Shown in pieces: positions 10,872 through 20,278 of a DNA stretch of 61,052 bases (its first letter is position 1; every line of letters starts with the position of its first letter). The position numbers and the translations under genes were made by a program. The notes beneath the pieces are model-generated. The model did no database searches. It saw only the letters and a list, made by a program, of their open reading frames with translations, and was not told the DNA's origin. The stretch comes from Nitrospinaceae bacterium (GTDB lineage Bacteria; Nitrospinota; Nitrospinia; Nitrospinales; JACRGP01). The stretch covers positions 1 to 61,052 of the forward strand of contig JAJDBB010000006.1 of assembly GCA_029261555.1 (NCBI GenBank), in the 5' to 3' direction.

Positions 10872-12032
10872 TTACAGCGCCACCAGGTCGTCGCGGTGCA
10901 CGACTTCCTCATAAAAATTGGGACCGACGACGCTCCGGACGGACGCCGTTTTCATTCCCTTGATCTTGTCCATTTCCCCGGAACTGTAATTTACCAGCCC
11001 ACGCGCAAATTCTTTTTGGTTTTCATCCAGGATACGGACGCAGTTGCCGAATTCAAATTTGCCTTCGACTCCCACCACCCCTGCGGGCAACAAACTCTTG
11101 CCGCGTTCGACAATGGCCTTGCGCGCTCCGGCGTCGACCACAATTTCTCCATTCGGCCTCAAGGTATGGGCGATCCAATGCTTCCTGCCCTTGATTTTTC
11201 CGTCCGAAGAATAAAACAGCGTTCCGACGTTCTTGCCTGCGAAAACTTTTTCGAGAACCTTTCGGTCCAGACCGTCCACCACCAGAGCGGGGACGCCGAA
11301 ACTCATGGTCTTTTTGGCCGCCATGACCTTGGTGTACATACCGCCGACAGTCACCAGATTCCGACTTTTCCCCGCAATCTTTTCCATCTCGGGAGTTACC
11401 CGCTCAACATGGCCAATCAATTTAGCCGGTTCCGCGCCGCGCTCAACTGGCTTGCCGGGATCGCGGGTGAATAACCCCTCGATGTCGGAAAGTATGATCA
11501 ACAATTGCGCGTTCGCGAGGCAGGCGACGGTGGCCGAAAGCGTGTCGTTGTCGCCAATTTTAATTTCATCCACGGTCACGGAATCGTTTTCATTGATGAT
11601 CGGGATCACCCCGCGCGACAACAGGGCGTCGATGGTGTTCTTTGCGTTGAGATAACGTTTGCGATTTTCCAGGTCGTCGTTGCTGAGTAAAATCTGCGCA
11701 ACCGTCAGTCCAAGTTTTTCGAACTTCTTTTCATAGGAACGTATCAACGCGCTTTGGCCGACGGCGGCGCAGGCCTGTTTTTCCGGAATGGAAAGATTCG
11801 CGCGATCCAGTCCCAACCGGCTTCTCCCGGCCATCACCGCGCCGGAGGAAACGAGCGCCACCTCGTACCCGGCGTCGATCAGCTTTTTGATCTGCCTGGA
11901 ATAGTGGCGCACCATATTCCGGTTCAACCCCTGAACGAGGTCCGACCCGCCCTTTTCCCGGTGGGAGATCACGCTGCTGCCAATTTTTATCACCACGCGC
12001 TTGACTCCGCGCAATATTTCGTTTCTGTTCAA
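10872..12032 (-). CDS. proB: Glutamate 5-kinase with PUA domain
   Basis: 386 residues. The amino acid kinase fold begins at VVIKIGSSVIS (residues ~13-23). Family motifs include VSSGAVMAGRSRLGL, NENDSVTVDEIKIGDNDTLSA and GGMYTKVMAAK. The C-terminal ~100 residues (GEIVVDAGARKAIVERGKSLLPAGVVGVEG) form the PUA domain usual in bacterial ProB. The enzyme makes glutamyl-5-phosphate, the first step of proline synthesis, and is normally inhibited by proline. proA is not in the window. The gene is followed within three bases by the CxxCxxCC gene and preceded by the alpha/beta hydrolase gene 25 bases upstream. Confidence 0.97.
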   Translation of the reverse strand: MNRNEILRGVKRVVIKIGSSVISHREKGGSDLVQGLNRNMVRHYSRQIKKLIDAGYEVALVSSGAVMAGRSRLGLDRANLSIPEKQACAAVGQSALIRSYEKKFEKLGLTVAQILLSNDDLENRKRYLNAKNTIDALLSRGVIPIINENDSVTVDEIKIGDNDTLSATVACLANAQLLIILSDIEGLFTRDPGKPVERGAEPAKLIGHVERVTPEMEKIAGKSRNLVTVGGMYTKVMAAKKTMSFGVPALVVDGLDRKVLEKVFAGKNVGTLFYSSDGKIKGRKHWIAHTLRPNGEIVVDAGARKAIVERGKSLLPAGVVGVEGKFEFGNCVRILDENQKEFARGLVNYSSGEMDKIKGMKTASVRSVVGPNFYEEVVHRDDLVAL

Positions 12033-12057
12033 ATGTCCCGCTCCTGTTTTCGCTTTT

Positions 12058-12912
12058 TCATTTCACGGTCCCGCTCACGAAATCCTCAATGGCCTGGAAA
12101 TACTTTTCTCCGCCGGTATAAATGGCGTCGTTATGATCGGCGCCAATAATATCATAAAACGATTTGGGTTCCGGAGCGCGCTCAAATAACTTCCTTCCCA
12201 AAGAGTAGGGAACAATGGAATCCTTGGGCGCGTGTAGAAATAATTTTGGAATTTTGACGGTGGATATTTTTTGGAAGGAATCAAATTTCGTCCTGATGAA
12301 CGGCCCGACGGGTAGGATGGGGAACATCTCCCCGGCCATATCCCGCGCCGAGGTGAAGGTGGACTCCAGGATAACTCCCGCCGCCGGACGACTCGCCGCC
12401 ACGTGCACGGCGCAAACGCCTCCCAGCGATCTGCCAAAAAGAAACAAACGCTCTGCGGGAACGTTTTTATCCTTCCGTAGAAATTCGTACGCCGCCAGGG
12501 AATCCAGGTAAATTCCCTTCTCCGTCGGCCTCCCCTCGCTTTTGCCGTAACCGCGATAATCAAAAATAAAAACGTTCCACCCGCGCTCCCGGAGTAATTG
12601 AAGATTGTCCAGGCGGTGGGTGATATTTCCCGCGTTGCCGTGAAAAAACAAAAATGTGGCCGAAGGTTTTTGAATGGGAATAGAAACAGGAGTGAGAGCC
12701 GGAACGTACCAACCATGAAGGCGCAGTCCGTCGTCGGTCTTGAAGTACACATCCTCGACCTCCAAGCCCTGGCTTTTGGCGTCCCATATTCCTTCCGGAA
12801 ACGGGCTGGGGTAATAGATGACTCTGTTTTCGAAGAAAATCAAAAGCGCCGTATAGCCCAACAGGACAACGGCGATGAGGACGATAAAATTCACGAAGGA
12901 CTTTCTTTTCAT
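12058..12912 (-). CDS. Membrane-anchored alpha/beta hydrolase (BEM46-like)
   Basis: 284 residues. An N-terminal hydrophobic segment (FVNFIVLIAVVLLGYTALLIFF) anchors the protein, and the rest is a serine hydrolase fold. The oxyanion region is FFHGNAGNITHR, the nucleophile elbow is GRSLGG (Ser), the acid is probably Asp in HAPKDSIVPY, and the histidine lies in GADHNDAIY. This layout matches YfhR/BEM46-type hydrolases, whose substrates are mostly unknown. The region FDYRGYGKSEGRP is typical. Probably the first gene of a run with proB and the CxxCxxCC gene. Confidence 0.88.
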   Translation of the reverse strand: MKRKSFVNFIVLIAVVLLGYTALLIFFENRVIYYPSPFPEGIWDAKSQGLEVEDVYFKTDDGLRLHGWYVPALTPVSIPIQKPSATFLFFHGNAGNITHRLDNLQLLRERGWNVFIFDYRGYGKSEGRPTEKGIYLDSLAAYEFLRKDKNVPAERLFLFGRSLGGVCAVHVAASRPAAGVILESTFTSARDMAGEMFPILPVGPFIRTKFDSFQKISTVKIPKLFLHAPKDSIVPYSLGRKLFERAPEPKSFYDIIGADHNDAIYTGGEKYFQAIEDFVSGTVK

Positions 12913-12964
12913 GAACCCGGAAGATTCATTGCGGGGAGACTCAAATGCGCCTCAAAAAAATAAC

Positions 12965-13009
12965 TATGGCCGTGAGCGGCCCTTATTTCATAAGGATCCG
13001 CTAGGCGCC
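12965..13009 (+). repeat. Small palindromic intergenic element, copy 1
   Basis: This contains the near-palindrome cccttatttcataagg (12980-12995) flanked by atggccgtgagcgg on one side. The same 16-base core occurs at 60086-60101, with the atggccgcgagcg arm on the opposite side, so the whole unit is inverted there. Both copies are intergenic. A repeat element is the simplest reading. Confidence 0.6.
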
Positions 13010-13058
13010 AAAAGAAATATAATCAATTATTAGCAGGGCGCTGAAAAACTCCAAAAAT

Positions 13059-13131
13059 CGTCATTGCGAGCGTAGCGACGCAATCCAGAACTCTGGGTCG
13101 CCGCGCCGCTGTATAGCGGCTCGCGATGACG
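13059..13131 (+). repeat. Palindromic repeat of the cgtcattgcgagc type
   Basis: The ends cgtcattgcgagc and gctcgcgatgacg are near-perfect inverted repeats, enclosing a ~47-base centre with a second small inverted pair (gccgctgtatagcggc). Elements with ends like this are common non-coding MITE- or REP-like repeats in many bacteria. Only this copy is in the window. It lies in the spacer downstream of the stomatin gene. Confidence 0.65.
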
Positions 13132-13198
13132 TTTATGCCGAAAGACTCAGAACAACATAAAAATAGTTTCTCATCAACCTGTTAGAGGTCGCCTCAAA

Positions 13199-13948
13199 TC
13201 ATTCCTTGGGTTTTTGTTTGTTCAAAAACTCAAAAATTTCCAGAGGGAACGGGAAAAAAGTAGTGGTGCTTTTATCCACGGATATGTCGAGCATGGTTTG
13301 CAAAAATCGGAGTTGCAAGGCGGGAGGATGAGCGCCAATGATGTCCGCCGCCTCGCTGATTTTTTGAGAAGCCTCAAACTCTCCCTGGGCGTGGATGACC
13401 TTGGCGCGCCGCTCGCGCTCCGCTTCCGCCTGTTTAGCCAAAGCCCTCTGCATTTCCTGAGGCAGGTCCACGTTTTTAACTTCAACGTTCGCCACCTTGA
13501 CGCCCCAAGGTTCCGTTTGTTCGTCGATCACCTTTTGTAGATGCCGGTTGATTTCGTCCCGATTGGTCAGCAAATCATCCAACGCGCTTTGCCCCAACAC
13601 GCTCCGCAAGGTAGTCTGCGCCAATTGCGAGGTGGCGTATAAAAAATCCTCGACCTCTATAATGGCCCTTTCCGGATCGACGACGCGAAAATAAATTACC
13701 GCGTTGACTTTCACGGTCACATTGTCCTTGGTGATAATGTCCTGAGGCGGTACGTCCATGACCACCGTGCGCAGGCTCACCTTTACCATCTGCTGGATGA
13801 ACGGAACGACGACGATGATGCCCGGCCCTTTCACCTTATAAAACTTTCCCAAGAGGAAAATCACCCCGCGTTCGTATTCGCGCAGAATTTTTAGAACTGT
13901 GAAAAGAAGGAAAAGCAGGACGGCGACGAATACAATTGCAGAGTTCAT
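13199..13948 (-). CDS. SPFH/band 7 protein, stomatin-like (slipin)
   Basis: 249 residues. One N-terminal membrane segment ([18 protein letters not shown]) is followed by the band 7 domain ([21 protein letters not shown] through the [10 protein letters not shown] region). After that comes a short coiled region, [24 protein letters not shown]. Stomatins form oligomeric membrane scaffolds. The gene lies 13 bases downstream of an NfeD-type protease gene, the classical stomatin operon partner, and the pair is expected to act together at the membrane. Confidence 0.93.
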   Translation of the reverse strand: MNSAIVFVAVLLFLLFTVLKILREYERGVIFLLGKFYKVKGPGIIVVVPFIQQMVKVSLRTVVMDVPPQDIITKDNVTVKVNAVIYFRVVDPERAIIEVEDFLYATSQLAQTTLRSVLGQSALDDLLTNRDEINRHLQKVIDEQTEPWGVKVANVEVKNVDLPQEMQRALAKQAEAERERRAKVIHAQGEFEASQKISEAADIIGAHPPALQLRFLQTMLDISVDKSTTTFFPFPLEIFEFLNKQKPKE

Positions 13949-13961
13949 TAGTTCTGCTCCT

Positions 13962-15266
13962 TTACGGCTTTCGCACTTTAAGTTTAAGCCCGTTAACGGA
14001 ATCGACTATCACCGATTCCCCAACAGGCACATTTTGGTTTTCGCAAAGGGCGTTCCAGGTTTCCCCGTGTACAAAAACGCTACCTTCGGGGTTGAGTTCG
14101 GTTTTAACTACGGCGGACGCGCCCAAAAGAGCTTCCATTCCCGAAACGGGCCTGAGGTTTCGGATCTTCGAGGCAAGATAAGCAATCCCAAAAGAGGACA
14201 GCAGGATAGCGCCCACCGTCGGGTAAAGAATGGCGCGGGAAATTTGCATGGCGGGATCGTCGGTATCCATCAAAAAAACCGAACCCAATAAAATACAGAT
14301 CGCCGCGCCACTCGACAACAAACCGAAACTGGGAAGGTTAAGTTCCGCGATCAACAGCACGCCTCCCAGCAGGATCAATAAGAGTCCGGCGTAATTGATG
14401 GGAAGCGCCTGCATGGCGTACAGCGCCAGGATGAGGCTCACGCCGCCGATCACTCCAGGCAAAATCAGGCCCGGATTGGAAAGCTCCAGGTACATCCCCA
14501 GCAAGCCAACCATCAGGAGCATATAGGCGATGTTCGGACTGGAAATAATGTCCAGGAATTTTTGCCGTTTGTTCATTTCCCGAATTTCGAGTTCCTTGCC
14601 TTCCAGCTTGAGGACAATTTTGGCGTCGCCCACAGCAACCTCCCGACCTTCCAGGGCCAGAATCAGGGCGGGCAAGTCGGCGGCGACCAGATCAATCACG
14701 TTCAGTTTCAAGGCTTCCGTTTCGGAAATGGAAACGCTTTTACGCACCGCCATTTCCGCCCAGAACGCGTTGCGTCCGCGAAGCTCCGCAAGAGATCGGA
14801 TATAGGCCGCCGCGTCGTTTTCGATCTTGTCCTGCATGACGCTTTTGCCGTCTTTATTCTTGCCGTCCTGCCCGCCGCCCAGCATATTGACTGGATGGGC
14901 CGCTCCGATATTTGTACCGGGAGACATGGCGGCGACGTGCGAAGCGATGGCGATGAACGCGCCGGCGGAAGCCGCGCGCGAACCGCCTGGAGCCACAAAG
15001 GTCGCTACCGGAACCTGCGATGATTGAACCTCTTTAATTATGATGCGCATGGAGGTATCCAATCCCCCGGGCGTGTCCATTTGCAAAACCACCAGCGACG
15101 CGCCGTCGCTATTAGCGTCGCGTATCCCCTGGCTGACATATTCCGCGGCCACGGGATTGATGGGGCCGGATATTTTAAGGACAAGAATTTTATCCCCGGC
15201 CTGAACGGAAAGGGGAAGGAATCCAATAAAAATCAACGCGGGCAAAACTTGTCTCAACAAGTTCAT
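13962..15266 (-). CDS. NfeD-family membrane serine protease (stomatin operon partner)
   Basis: 434 residues. A signal peptide ([22 protein letters not shown]) leads into a ClpP-like protease domain (residues ~25-230) with [10 protein letters not shown], the probable nucleophile in [14 protein letters not shown], and the general-base lysine in the [14 protein letters not shown] region. Four or so membrane helices (residues ~245-370) and a C-terminal OB-fold NfeD domain ([31 protein letters not shown]) complete the long NfeD form. Archaeal relatives cleave stomatin C-termini. Adjacent upstream of the stomatin gene, same strand. Confidence 0.92.
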   Translation of the reverse strand: MNLLRQVLPALIFIGFLPLSVQAGDKILVLKISGPINPVAAEYVSQGIRDANSDGASLVVLQMDTPGGLDTSMRIIIKEVQSSQVPVATFVAPGGSRAASAGAFIAIASHVAAMSPGTNIGAAHPVNMLGGGQDGKNKDGKSVMQDKIENDAAAYIRSLAELRGRNAFWAEMAVRKSVSISETEALKLNVIDLVAADLPALILALEGREVAVGDAKIVLKLEGKELEIREMNKRQKFLDIISSPNIAYMLLMVGLLGMYLELSNPGLILPGVIGGVSLILALYAMQALPINYAGLLLILLGGVLLIAELNLPSFGLLSSGAAICILLGSVFLMDTDDPAMQISRAILYPTVGAILLSSFGIAYLASKIRNLRPVSGMEALLGASAVVKTELNPEGSVFVHGETWNALCENQNVPVGESVIVDSVNGLKLKVRKP

Positions 15267-15431
15267 GAGGCGACCTGTGAATTAAGGTTCGACTAACATC
15301 TTCACACAATGGCGCGTAATCTCAAAGCAAAAGAAATTGCGTCTTAACCCTCGAAACCAAATTTTCTTTTTGGCGCCTCCCGGAAGGTATTTAATGTTAA
15401 TATCCATCTTATTTAGACTTTGAGGCGGTTC

Positions 15432-15851
15432 ATGAAAAACGAAGGTTACAAAACTATTTTCATAGTCGACCCGGTGAAAAACGAACGCATCCAGTTGTCC
15501 AAATTTATCAAGCACGATAAATTCACCCTGGCCGCCTATGTGTCCATCGTCGATTGTTTTAAGAGAGACGCCGTGCTGTTTCCGGATTTAATAATTTTTG
15601 TCCCTCGAGCCGGCAAATCGGAAATCAAGCATTTGATGAATATCAAACGAAAACACAAATCCATTCCAGTGATCATTCTCGCAAACTCCGAATGCGAGGA
15701 GGTCAGCCTGACAACTCTTCAGGAAAGCGGCTTCCGGGATGCCCACAAGGCGGGCAACAGCGAAAAGGTTCGGGAAATCGCTTATGAAATCCTGGCGCCG
15801 GAGGGGCTTCTCCTGCGCGAAGAAACGCCTCATCCCGTTCCCATTCCCTAA
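15432..15851 (+). CDS. Degenerate response-regulator receiver-like protein
   Basis: 139 residues. The start at ATG 15432 is preferred over a TTG at 15420 because GAGGCGG lies just upstream. The alternation of strands and helices (TIFIVDPVKNERIQ, FPDLIIFVP, KSIPVIILANS) matches a CheY-like receiver. The usual phospho-acceptor aspartate at the end of strand 3 is missing, since the motif reads IIFVPRAG. The acidic pair at strand 1 is reduced to a single Asp. It may be a pseudo-receiver for protein-protein contact. It ends in HPVPIP 21 bases before kdsA, so the two may be co-transcribed. Confidence 0.6.
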   Translation: MKNEGYKTIFIVDPVKNERIQLSKFIKHDKFTLAAYVSIVDCFKRDAVLFPDLIIFVPRAGKSEIKHLMNIKRKHKSIPVIILANSECEEVSLTTLQESGFRDAHKAGNSEKVREIAYEILAPEGLLLREETPHPVPIP

Positions 15852-15872
15852 AAACCCAAGACGTCTTTTAAA

Positions 15873-16730
15873 ATGTCTCCCCAATCTGCGCCCGCAAATA
15901 CCGTTTCAATCGGCTCCATAAAAATCGGCGGCGGAAATCCTATCGCCCTGATCGCTGGACCCTGCGTGATCGAATCCGAAGCTCACGCACTGGAGACCGC
16001 CAAAATATTAAAAGAAATCGCAGGCGACGCAGGCGTCCCTTTCATCTACAAATCGTCCTACGACAAGGCCAACCGCACTTCGCTGTCATCATACCGGGGA
16101 CCGGGCCTAACGGAAGGTCTTCGTATTCTGAAAAAAGTTAAGCAGGAGTTGGACGTTCCCATTTTGTCGGACGTCCACAAGGAAGAGGAAATCGATTCCG
16201 CCGCCGAAGTTCTGGACGTCTTGCAAATTCCCGCGTTTCTTTGCCGGCAAACCGACCTGCTGGTCAAGGCCGCAAAAACCGGAAGAACGGTGAACATTAA
16301 AAAGGGCCAGTTCCTCGCGCCCTGGGACATGAAAAACGTCGTCCAAAAAGTCGCCGACTCCGGAAATCAAAATATTTTGCTGACGGAGCGCGGGTTCATG
16401 TTCGGCTACAACAACATGGTGGTCGACATGCGTTCTCTTGTGCTGATGCGCGAGTTGGGTTGCCCAGTGGTATATGACGCCACCCACAGTCTGCAACTTC
16501 CCGGCGGACAGGGAACGTCCTCCGGTGGTGAGCGGGAACTCGTCCCGTACCTGACGCGCGGCGCCGTCTCTGTCGGTTGCGACGCCCTGTTCATGGAGGC
16601 GCATCCCGACCCTGACAACGCGCCCTCGGACGGTCCCAATATGTTGAAGATGGCGGACCTGCCAAAACTTTTGCGACAAATCGTGGAACTCGACCGACTG
16701 CGCCTGAAAGTGGAAAGCGACTCTCCTTAA
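15873..16730 (+). CDS. kdsA: 3-deoxy-8-phosphooctulonate (Kdo-8-P) synthase
   Basis: 285 residues, the normal size. It condenses arabinose-5-phosphate with phosphoenolpyruvate to make Kdo-8-phosphate for the lipopolysaccharide core. Motifs include [68 protein letters not shown] and [18 protein letters not shown]. The asparagine in the NIKKGQ strand and the cysteine in GPCVIE (residue ~31) are positions used to judge metal dependence in this family. kdsB and kdsC are not in the window. Confidence 0.97.
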   Translation: MSPQSAPANTVSIGSIKIGGGNPIALIAGPCVIESEAHALETAKILKEIAGDAGVPFIYKSSYDKANRTSLSSYRGPGLTEGLRILKKVKQELDVPILSDVHKEEEIDSAAEVLDVLQIPAFLCRQTDLLVKAAKTGRTVNIKKGQFLAPWDMKNVVQKVADSGNQNILLTERGFMFGYNNMVVDMRSLVLMRELGCPVVYDATHSLQLPGGQGTSSGGERELVPYLTRGAVSVGCDALFMEAHPDPDNAPSDGPNMLKMADLPKLLRQIVELDRLRLKVESDSP

Positions 16731-16742
16731 CCGAAACCGGAT

Positions 16743-17684
16743 ATGCGGTATTTATTCCTGATCGCCTGTTTGATTATTCCCAATATCCTGTGGGCACAGG
16801 GGTTCTGGGAAACCCTGCCGTCCACTCCGATTCCAAGGACCGAATCCTCCGCCGCTCTCCTCAATGGAAAAATTTATTTGATCGGCGGTTTCACTCCAAA
16901 AGGAATCGCGGACCGTGTCGACGTCTACGATCTTAAGACCAGTAACTGGACTCACGCACGTCCCCTGCCGACGCCTTTGCACCACGCCACCGCGACCGTG
17001 GTCGGCCAAAAGCTCTATGTGATTGGAGGATTTGCCTCCGGCATGTGGACGCCTGTCAATCACACCTACGAATACGATCCTAAAACCGATGAGTGGACGA
17101 AAAAATCGCCCATGCCCACCAAGCGCGGCTCGCCCGCCGCCGCTGTCGTCAATGGAAAAATTTATGTGGCGGGCGGAGCCAACAAAAAGTTTTTTCGGCT
17201 GGTCAATACGGGCGCCAACGAGGTCTACGACCCGCAAAGCGATTCATGGGAAGTCCTGCAGCCCATCCCCACGCCCCGCGACCATCTAACTGTTTCCGTA
17301 GTCAAAGGAAAACTGTACGCCATAGGCGGAAGGGTGAACGTGGATTACCATCGCAACCTGGACGCCAACGAAGTTTACGATCCCGCAAGCGGGAAATGGG
17401 AAACCTTGGCGCCTCTGCCCACCGCGCGGAGCGGAATAGCGTCGGCGACCCTCCAGGGGAAAATTTTTGTTTTCGGCGGCGAATCCGGCGATGGAACCTT
17501 TGAGGAAAACGAGGCGTACAATCCGGCAACCAATACCTGGGAAGGCATGGCCTCGATGCCCCACTCCCGCCACGGTCTGACGTCAATCGCTCACGAAGGG
17601 AAAATCCACGTTTTGACGGGAGGACCTAATCCGGGAGGCGGAGGCAGTTCCCTGCATGAAGTATTCTCGCCCGATTCAAAATAA
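16743..17684 (+). CDS. Secreted kelch-repeat beta-propeller protein
   Basis: 313 residues. A signal peptide (MRYLFLIACLIIPNILWAQG) is followed by about six kelch repeats of ~48 residues, each with the GG pair and spaced Tyr/Trp (LIGGFTPKG, VIGGFASG, VAGGANKK, AIGGRVNV, VFGGESGDG, VLTGGPNPGG). This predicts a six-bladed periplasmic or secreted beta-propeller. Relatives range from sialate mutarotase (NanM-like) to generic binding proteins. Nothing nearby supports sialic acid use, so the ligand is unknown. It begins 12 bases after kdsA and is probably co-transcribed with it. Confidence 0.88.
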   Translation: MRYLFLIACLIIPNILWAQGFWETLPSTPIPRTESSAALLNGKIYLIGGFTPKGIADRVDVYDLKTSNWTHARPLPTPLHHATATVVGQKLYVIGGFASGMWTPVNHTYEYDPKTDEWTKKSPMPTKRGSPAAAVVNGKIYVAGGANKKFFRLVNTGANEVYDPQSDSWEVLQPIPTPRDHLTVSVVKGKLYAIGGRVNVDYHRNLDANEVYDPASGKWETLAPLPTARSGIASATLQGKIFVFGGESGDGTFEENEAYNPATNTWEGMASMPHSRHGLTSIAHEGKIHVLTGGPNPGGGGSSLHEVFSPDSK

Positions 17685-17774
17685 ATAGGGTTAGGATAAG
17701 CGTATATTTAGGAGAAAAATTTGGTGGAACTCTTTGGAGAAAGGCAGAACGGAGGAGGGAATTAGGCAGGCCAC

Positions 17775-17804
17775 GGATTGGGTTCGTGAGTGGGAACCCA
17801 ATCC
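17775..17804. other. Strong hairpin in the 314-base kelch-nucleosidase gap
   Basis: A perfect 11-base-pair stem (ggattgggttc / gaacccaatcc, 8-base loop) lies between two convergent genes. The stem is extended imperfectly by ccac/gtgg and ggcc/ggcc. No T-tract follows on either strand, so it is not a textbook intrinsic terminator. The rest of the 17685-17998 gap shows no gene. Confidence 0.5.
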
Positions 17805-17998
17805 GGTGGAGGAGGCCATGCCATTTCGAATCTTCACTGAATATAAAGCAAAGCCCGTGCCAAAACCTGACGCGCAGCAACAAAGCCAGATAACTCATTA
17901 TTTTTAAAAGATTTTCAAGCTCCGACCCGAAAAATAAAGTCTCAAATTTCTCGCCCCAGCAGGGTCAAAACTTCCACACCGGGTCAATTTTTCCCTCG

Positions 17999-18775
17999 TC
18001 ACTCCAAATAACGAATGTATTTGCCGATGAATTTGGTCAAATGTGCCGTGGCCGTTCTCGAATGGATCATCAGTTCGATCATCGGTTTCAGGGCGACGGG
18101 ATGGGTCAGCACGTACCAGGTGGCCTTGACTCGAGACGCCTCGCCGCTTTTGTCCTCCAGCGCCGGGATGCGGATCAATTCGTGGTTCACCGTATCGGTC
18201 ACCGAGCGGATGGAGACCAAGGGGATTCCCCGCGAGCCGCACAGCTTGGCTAAAGCCGCGGTTTCCATCTCCACGGCCAGGACGGGATAATGGATTCCTA
18301 AAGCGCGCTTTTCTTTCGGCTGATAAATGATCTCCTCGACGGTGAGCAGTCCGCCTGTCTCGACTAAAAATCCGTCGGAAAAAGCCAACTCACTCCCAAG
18401 TTCAAGATACTCTGAATTTAAATCGATCTCTACGGTGGGTTGGGTATTAAGGTAGTCGCGCTCGGCGTGCGGCGCGAATTCCAGAACCCGGTCGGCCAAT
18501 ACGATATCGCCGACGTTCAACAGCGGATCGACGCCTCCGGCGTATCCCATCGAAATTACCAGCGCCGGGTCGACGCGATCCAGCATTCCCAAAAATGCCT
18601 TTTCGGCGCGCTCTCTTCCCACTCCAGTCTGCAACAGAGCGATGGATTTTTTTTCCCAGGTTCCCAGCCAGAGTTTGCCGGACTCCAGGACATGGGATTC
18701 TTCCATCTTCATGCGGTTTTTTATTTCCGCCACTTCTTCGCGGATGGCGCCTATAATGCAAATTCTCGATTTCAT
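17999..18775 (-). CDS. Purine nucleoside phosphorylase/MTA-SAH nucleosidase family protein
   Basis: 258 residues from ATG 18775 (an upstream TTG at 18796 is possible). The PNP/UDP phosphorylase fold is shown by ICIIGAIREEVAEI at the start, SMGYAGGVDPLLNVGDIVLAD in the middle, and VEMETAALAKLCGSRGIPLVSIRSVTD near residue 185. The VEMET motif contacts the ribose in MTA/SAH nucleosidases. Possible roles are 5'-methylthioadenosine/S-adenosylhomocysteine hydrolysis, futalosine hydrolysis, or the hopanoid-linked HpnG phosphorylase. mtnA at 24076 makes the methionine-salvage role attractive, but the exact substrate cannot be settled. Confidence 0.75.
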   Translation of the reverse strand: MKSRICIIGAIREEVAEIKNRMKMEESHVLESGKLWLGTWEKKSIALLQTGVGRERAEKAFLGMLDRVDPALVISMGYAGGVDPLLNVGDIVLADRVLEFAPHAERDYLNTQPTVEIDLNSEYLELGSELAFSDGFLVETGGLLTVEEIIYQPKEKRALGIHYPVLAVEMETAALAKLCGSRGIPLVSIRSVTDTVNHELIRIPALEDKSGEASRVKATWYVLTHPVALKPMIELMIHSRTATAHLTKFIGKYIRYLE

Positions 18776-18893
18776 GGGAGCAAATTGTAGCTTCAATTCG
18801 CGTGAATTGCCAACCGGGTTTTAAGAGTCCGATAGTTTTTCGCGCCAGCATTTCATAATAATTATTCGTCAACCTTTCACAACGCAAAATTAA

Positions 18894-20261
18894 ATGGCCA
18901 AGATAAAATTAAAACCCCCTGTCAAACCAGGGGACCGTTTGGAACTCGACGTCGAAACGCTGGCCTCCAGCGGCGACGGGCTTTCGCGCCACGACGGCTA
19001 TGCACTGTTCATCCCGACCGGGCTACCCGGCGACCGCGCCGCGGTCGAGGTGGTCAAAACCACGCCCCGGTTTGGGACGACGCGCCTTCTCAACCTGACC
19101 CAGGATTCGCCCGACCGCATTGCCGCCCCCTGCCCCGTTTTTCCCCGGTGCGGCGGCTGTGCCCTGCAAAGCCTGGACTACCAAAAGCAGATGGAGTTCA
19201 AGGTTCAATGGGTCATCGACAGTCTGGAACGGATCGGAAAAACCAAACCGCCCGACGATATTTCAACCCTGCCCGCCGAACAGATTTACCACTATCGCAA
19301 CAAGGGAAGTTTTGCCCTGCAAAAAACCGGACGACGGGTTCGTATCGGTTTTTTTGAAAACCGCAGTCACAACGTCGTCGACTCCGATCAGTGCGACACG
19401 CTCCTGCCGCGAATCAATGAAGTCAAGGAATGGGTCCGCCTCCTGCTGGACCGGCATAGCATTTCGATTTACGACGAACGCGCCCACAAGGGATTTTTAC
19501 GCGGGCTGGTAGTGCGGCATTCCGAGTCGACGGGAAAAACGTTGTTGGGACTGGCCACCACGCCAGGCGAATTTCCGCCCGAGTTTTTGGGCGACTTGTT
19601 GGAGGATCCGCAGAAGTTGGAACTGTCGGGAATCGTGCAAAACCTCAACGCGGATCGAACCAATATTATTCTGGGCGAAAGCGCCCGGACTTTATGGGGA
19701 GAGGATACTCTGGAGGACCGCTTGGGCGACTTGTCTTTCCGTCTTTCGCTGAATTCGTTTTTCCAAGTCAACCCCTATCAGACCGTAAAACTGTACGACA
19801 TGGTTCGAGACTGGGCGGGTTTTGACAAGGGGCGCGTGGTAGACGCCTATTGCGGCGTGGGCGGGATCGGGCTTTGGCTCGCCGCCGCCGGGGCACGGGT
19901 TGCGGGCGTGGAGGAAAATCCCAAAGCCGTGGCGGACGCGCGGGACAACGCCGGACTCAATCGCCTGGAGGGGTGCGAATTTTTTGAAGGGCCCGTCGAA
20001 TCGCACATGCAATCCCTGGGCAAGGCGGAACCGGTTCAGACTTTGATATTCGATCCGCCGCGCAAGGGCTGTTCGGCGGAAGTCATCCAGGCCGTTCCGG
20101 AAATGAATCCGGAAAAAATAATTTACATCTCCTGCAACCCCTCCACCCTGGCGCGGGATCTGGATTTGCTGGACGGCTATGAGATCGCGAAGCTTTGCGT
20201 CGTGGACATGTTCCCCCAAACCTCGCACGTCGAAACAGCGGTCCTGTTAACGAGAAAATAA
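18894..20261 (+). CDS. 23S rRNA (uracil-5)-methyltransferase, RlmD/RumA family
   Basis: 455 residues. It has an N-terminal TRAM domain (residues ~12-65), then a 4Fe-4S cysteine cluster (CPVFPRCGGCALQSL, with a fourth Cys in DQCDTLL). The SAM-binding region is VVDAYCGVGGIGLWLAAAGA, and the catalytic cysteine lies in IYISCNPSTLARDL. The fold and order are those of RumA/TrmA-type RNA m5U methyltransferases. Which uridine of 23S rRNA is modified (RlmC or RlmD type) cannot be read from the sequence. Divergent from the nucleosidase gene, convergent with the ACR3 gene with only 17 bases between the stops. Confidence 0.93.
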   Translation: MAKIKLKPPVKPGDRLELDVETLASSGDGLSRHDGYALFIPTGLPGDRAAVEVVKTTPRFGTTRLLNLTQDSPDRIAAPCPVFPRCGGCALQSLDYQKQMEFKVQWVIDSLERIGKTKPPDDISTLPAEQIYHYRNKGSFALQKTGRRVRIGFFENRSHNVVDSDQCDTLLPRINEVKEWVRLLLDRHSISIYDERAHKGFLRGLVVRHSESTGKTLLGLATTPGEFPPEFLGDLLEDPQKLELSGIVQNLNADRTNIILGESARTLWGEDTLEDRLGDLSFRLSLNSFFQVNPYQTVKLYDMVRDWAGFDKGRVVDAYCGVGGIGLWLAAAGARVAGVEENPKAVADARDNAGLNRLEGCEFFEGPVESHMQSLGKAEPVQTLIFDPPRKGCSAEVIQAVPEMNPEKIIYISCNPSTLARDLDLLDGYEIAKLCVVDMFPQTSHVETAVLLTRK

Positions 20262-20278
20262 CTACGGGAGCGCAGCGG

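Noticed and set aside
17775-17804. CRISPR or IS end
   Set aside because: A single inverted repeat without direct repeats, spacers or transposase; kept only as a hairpin.
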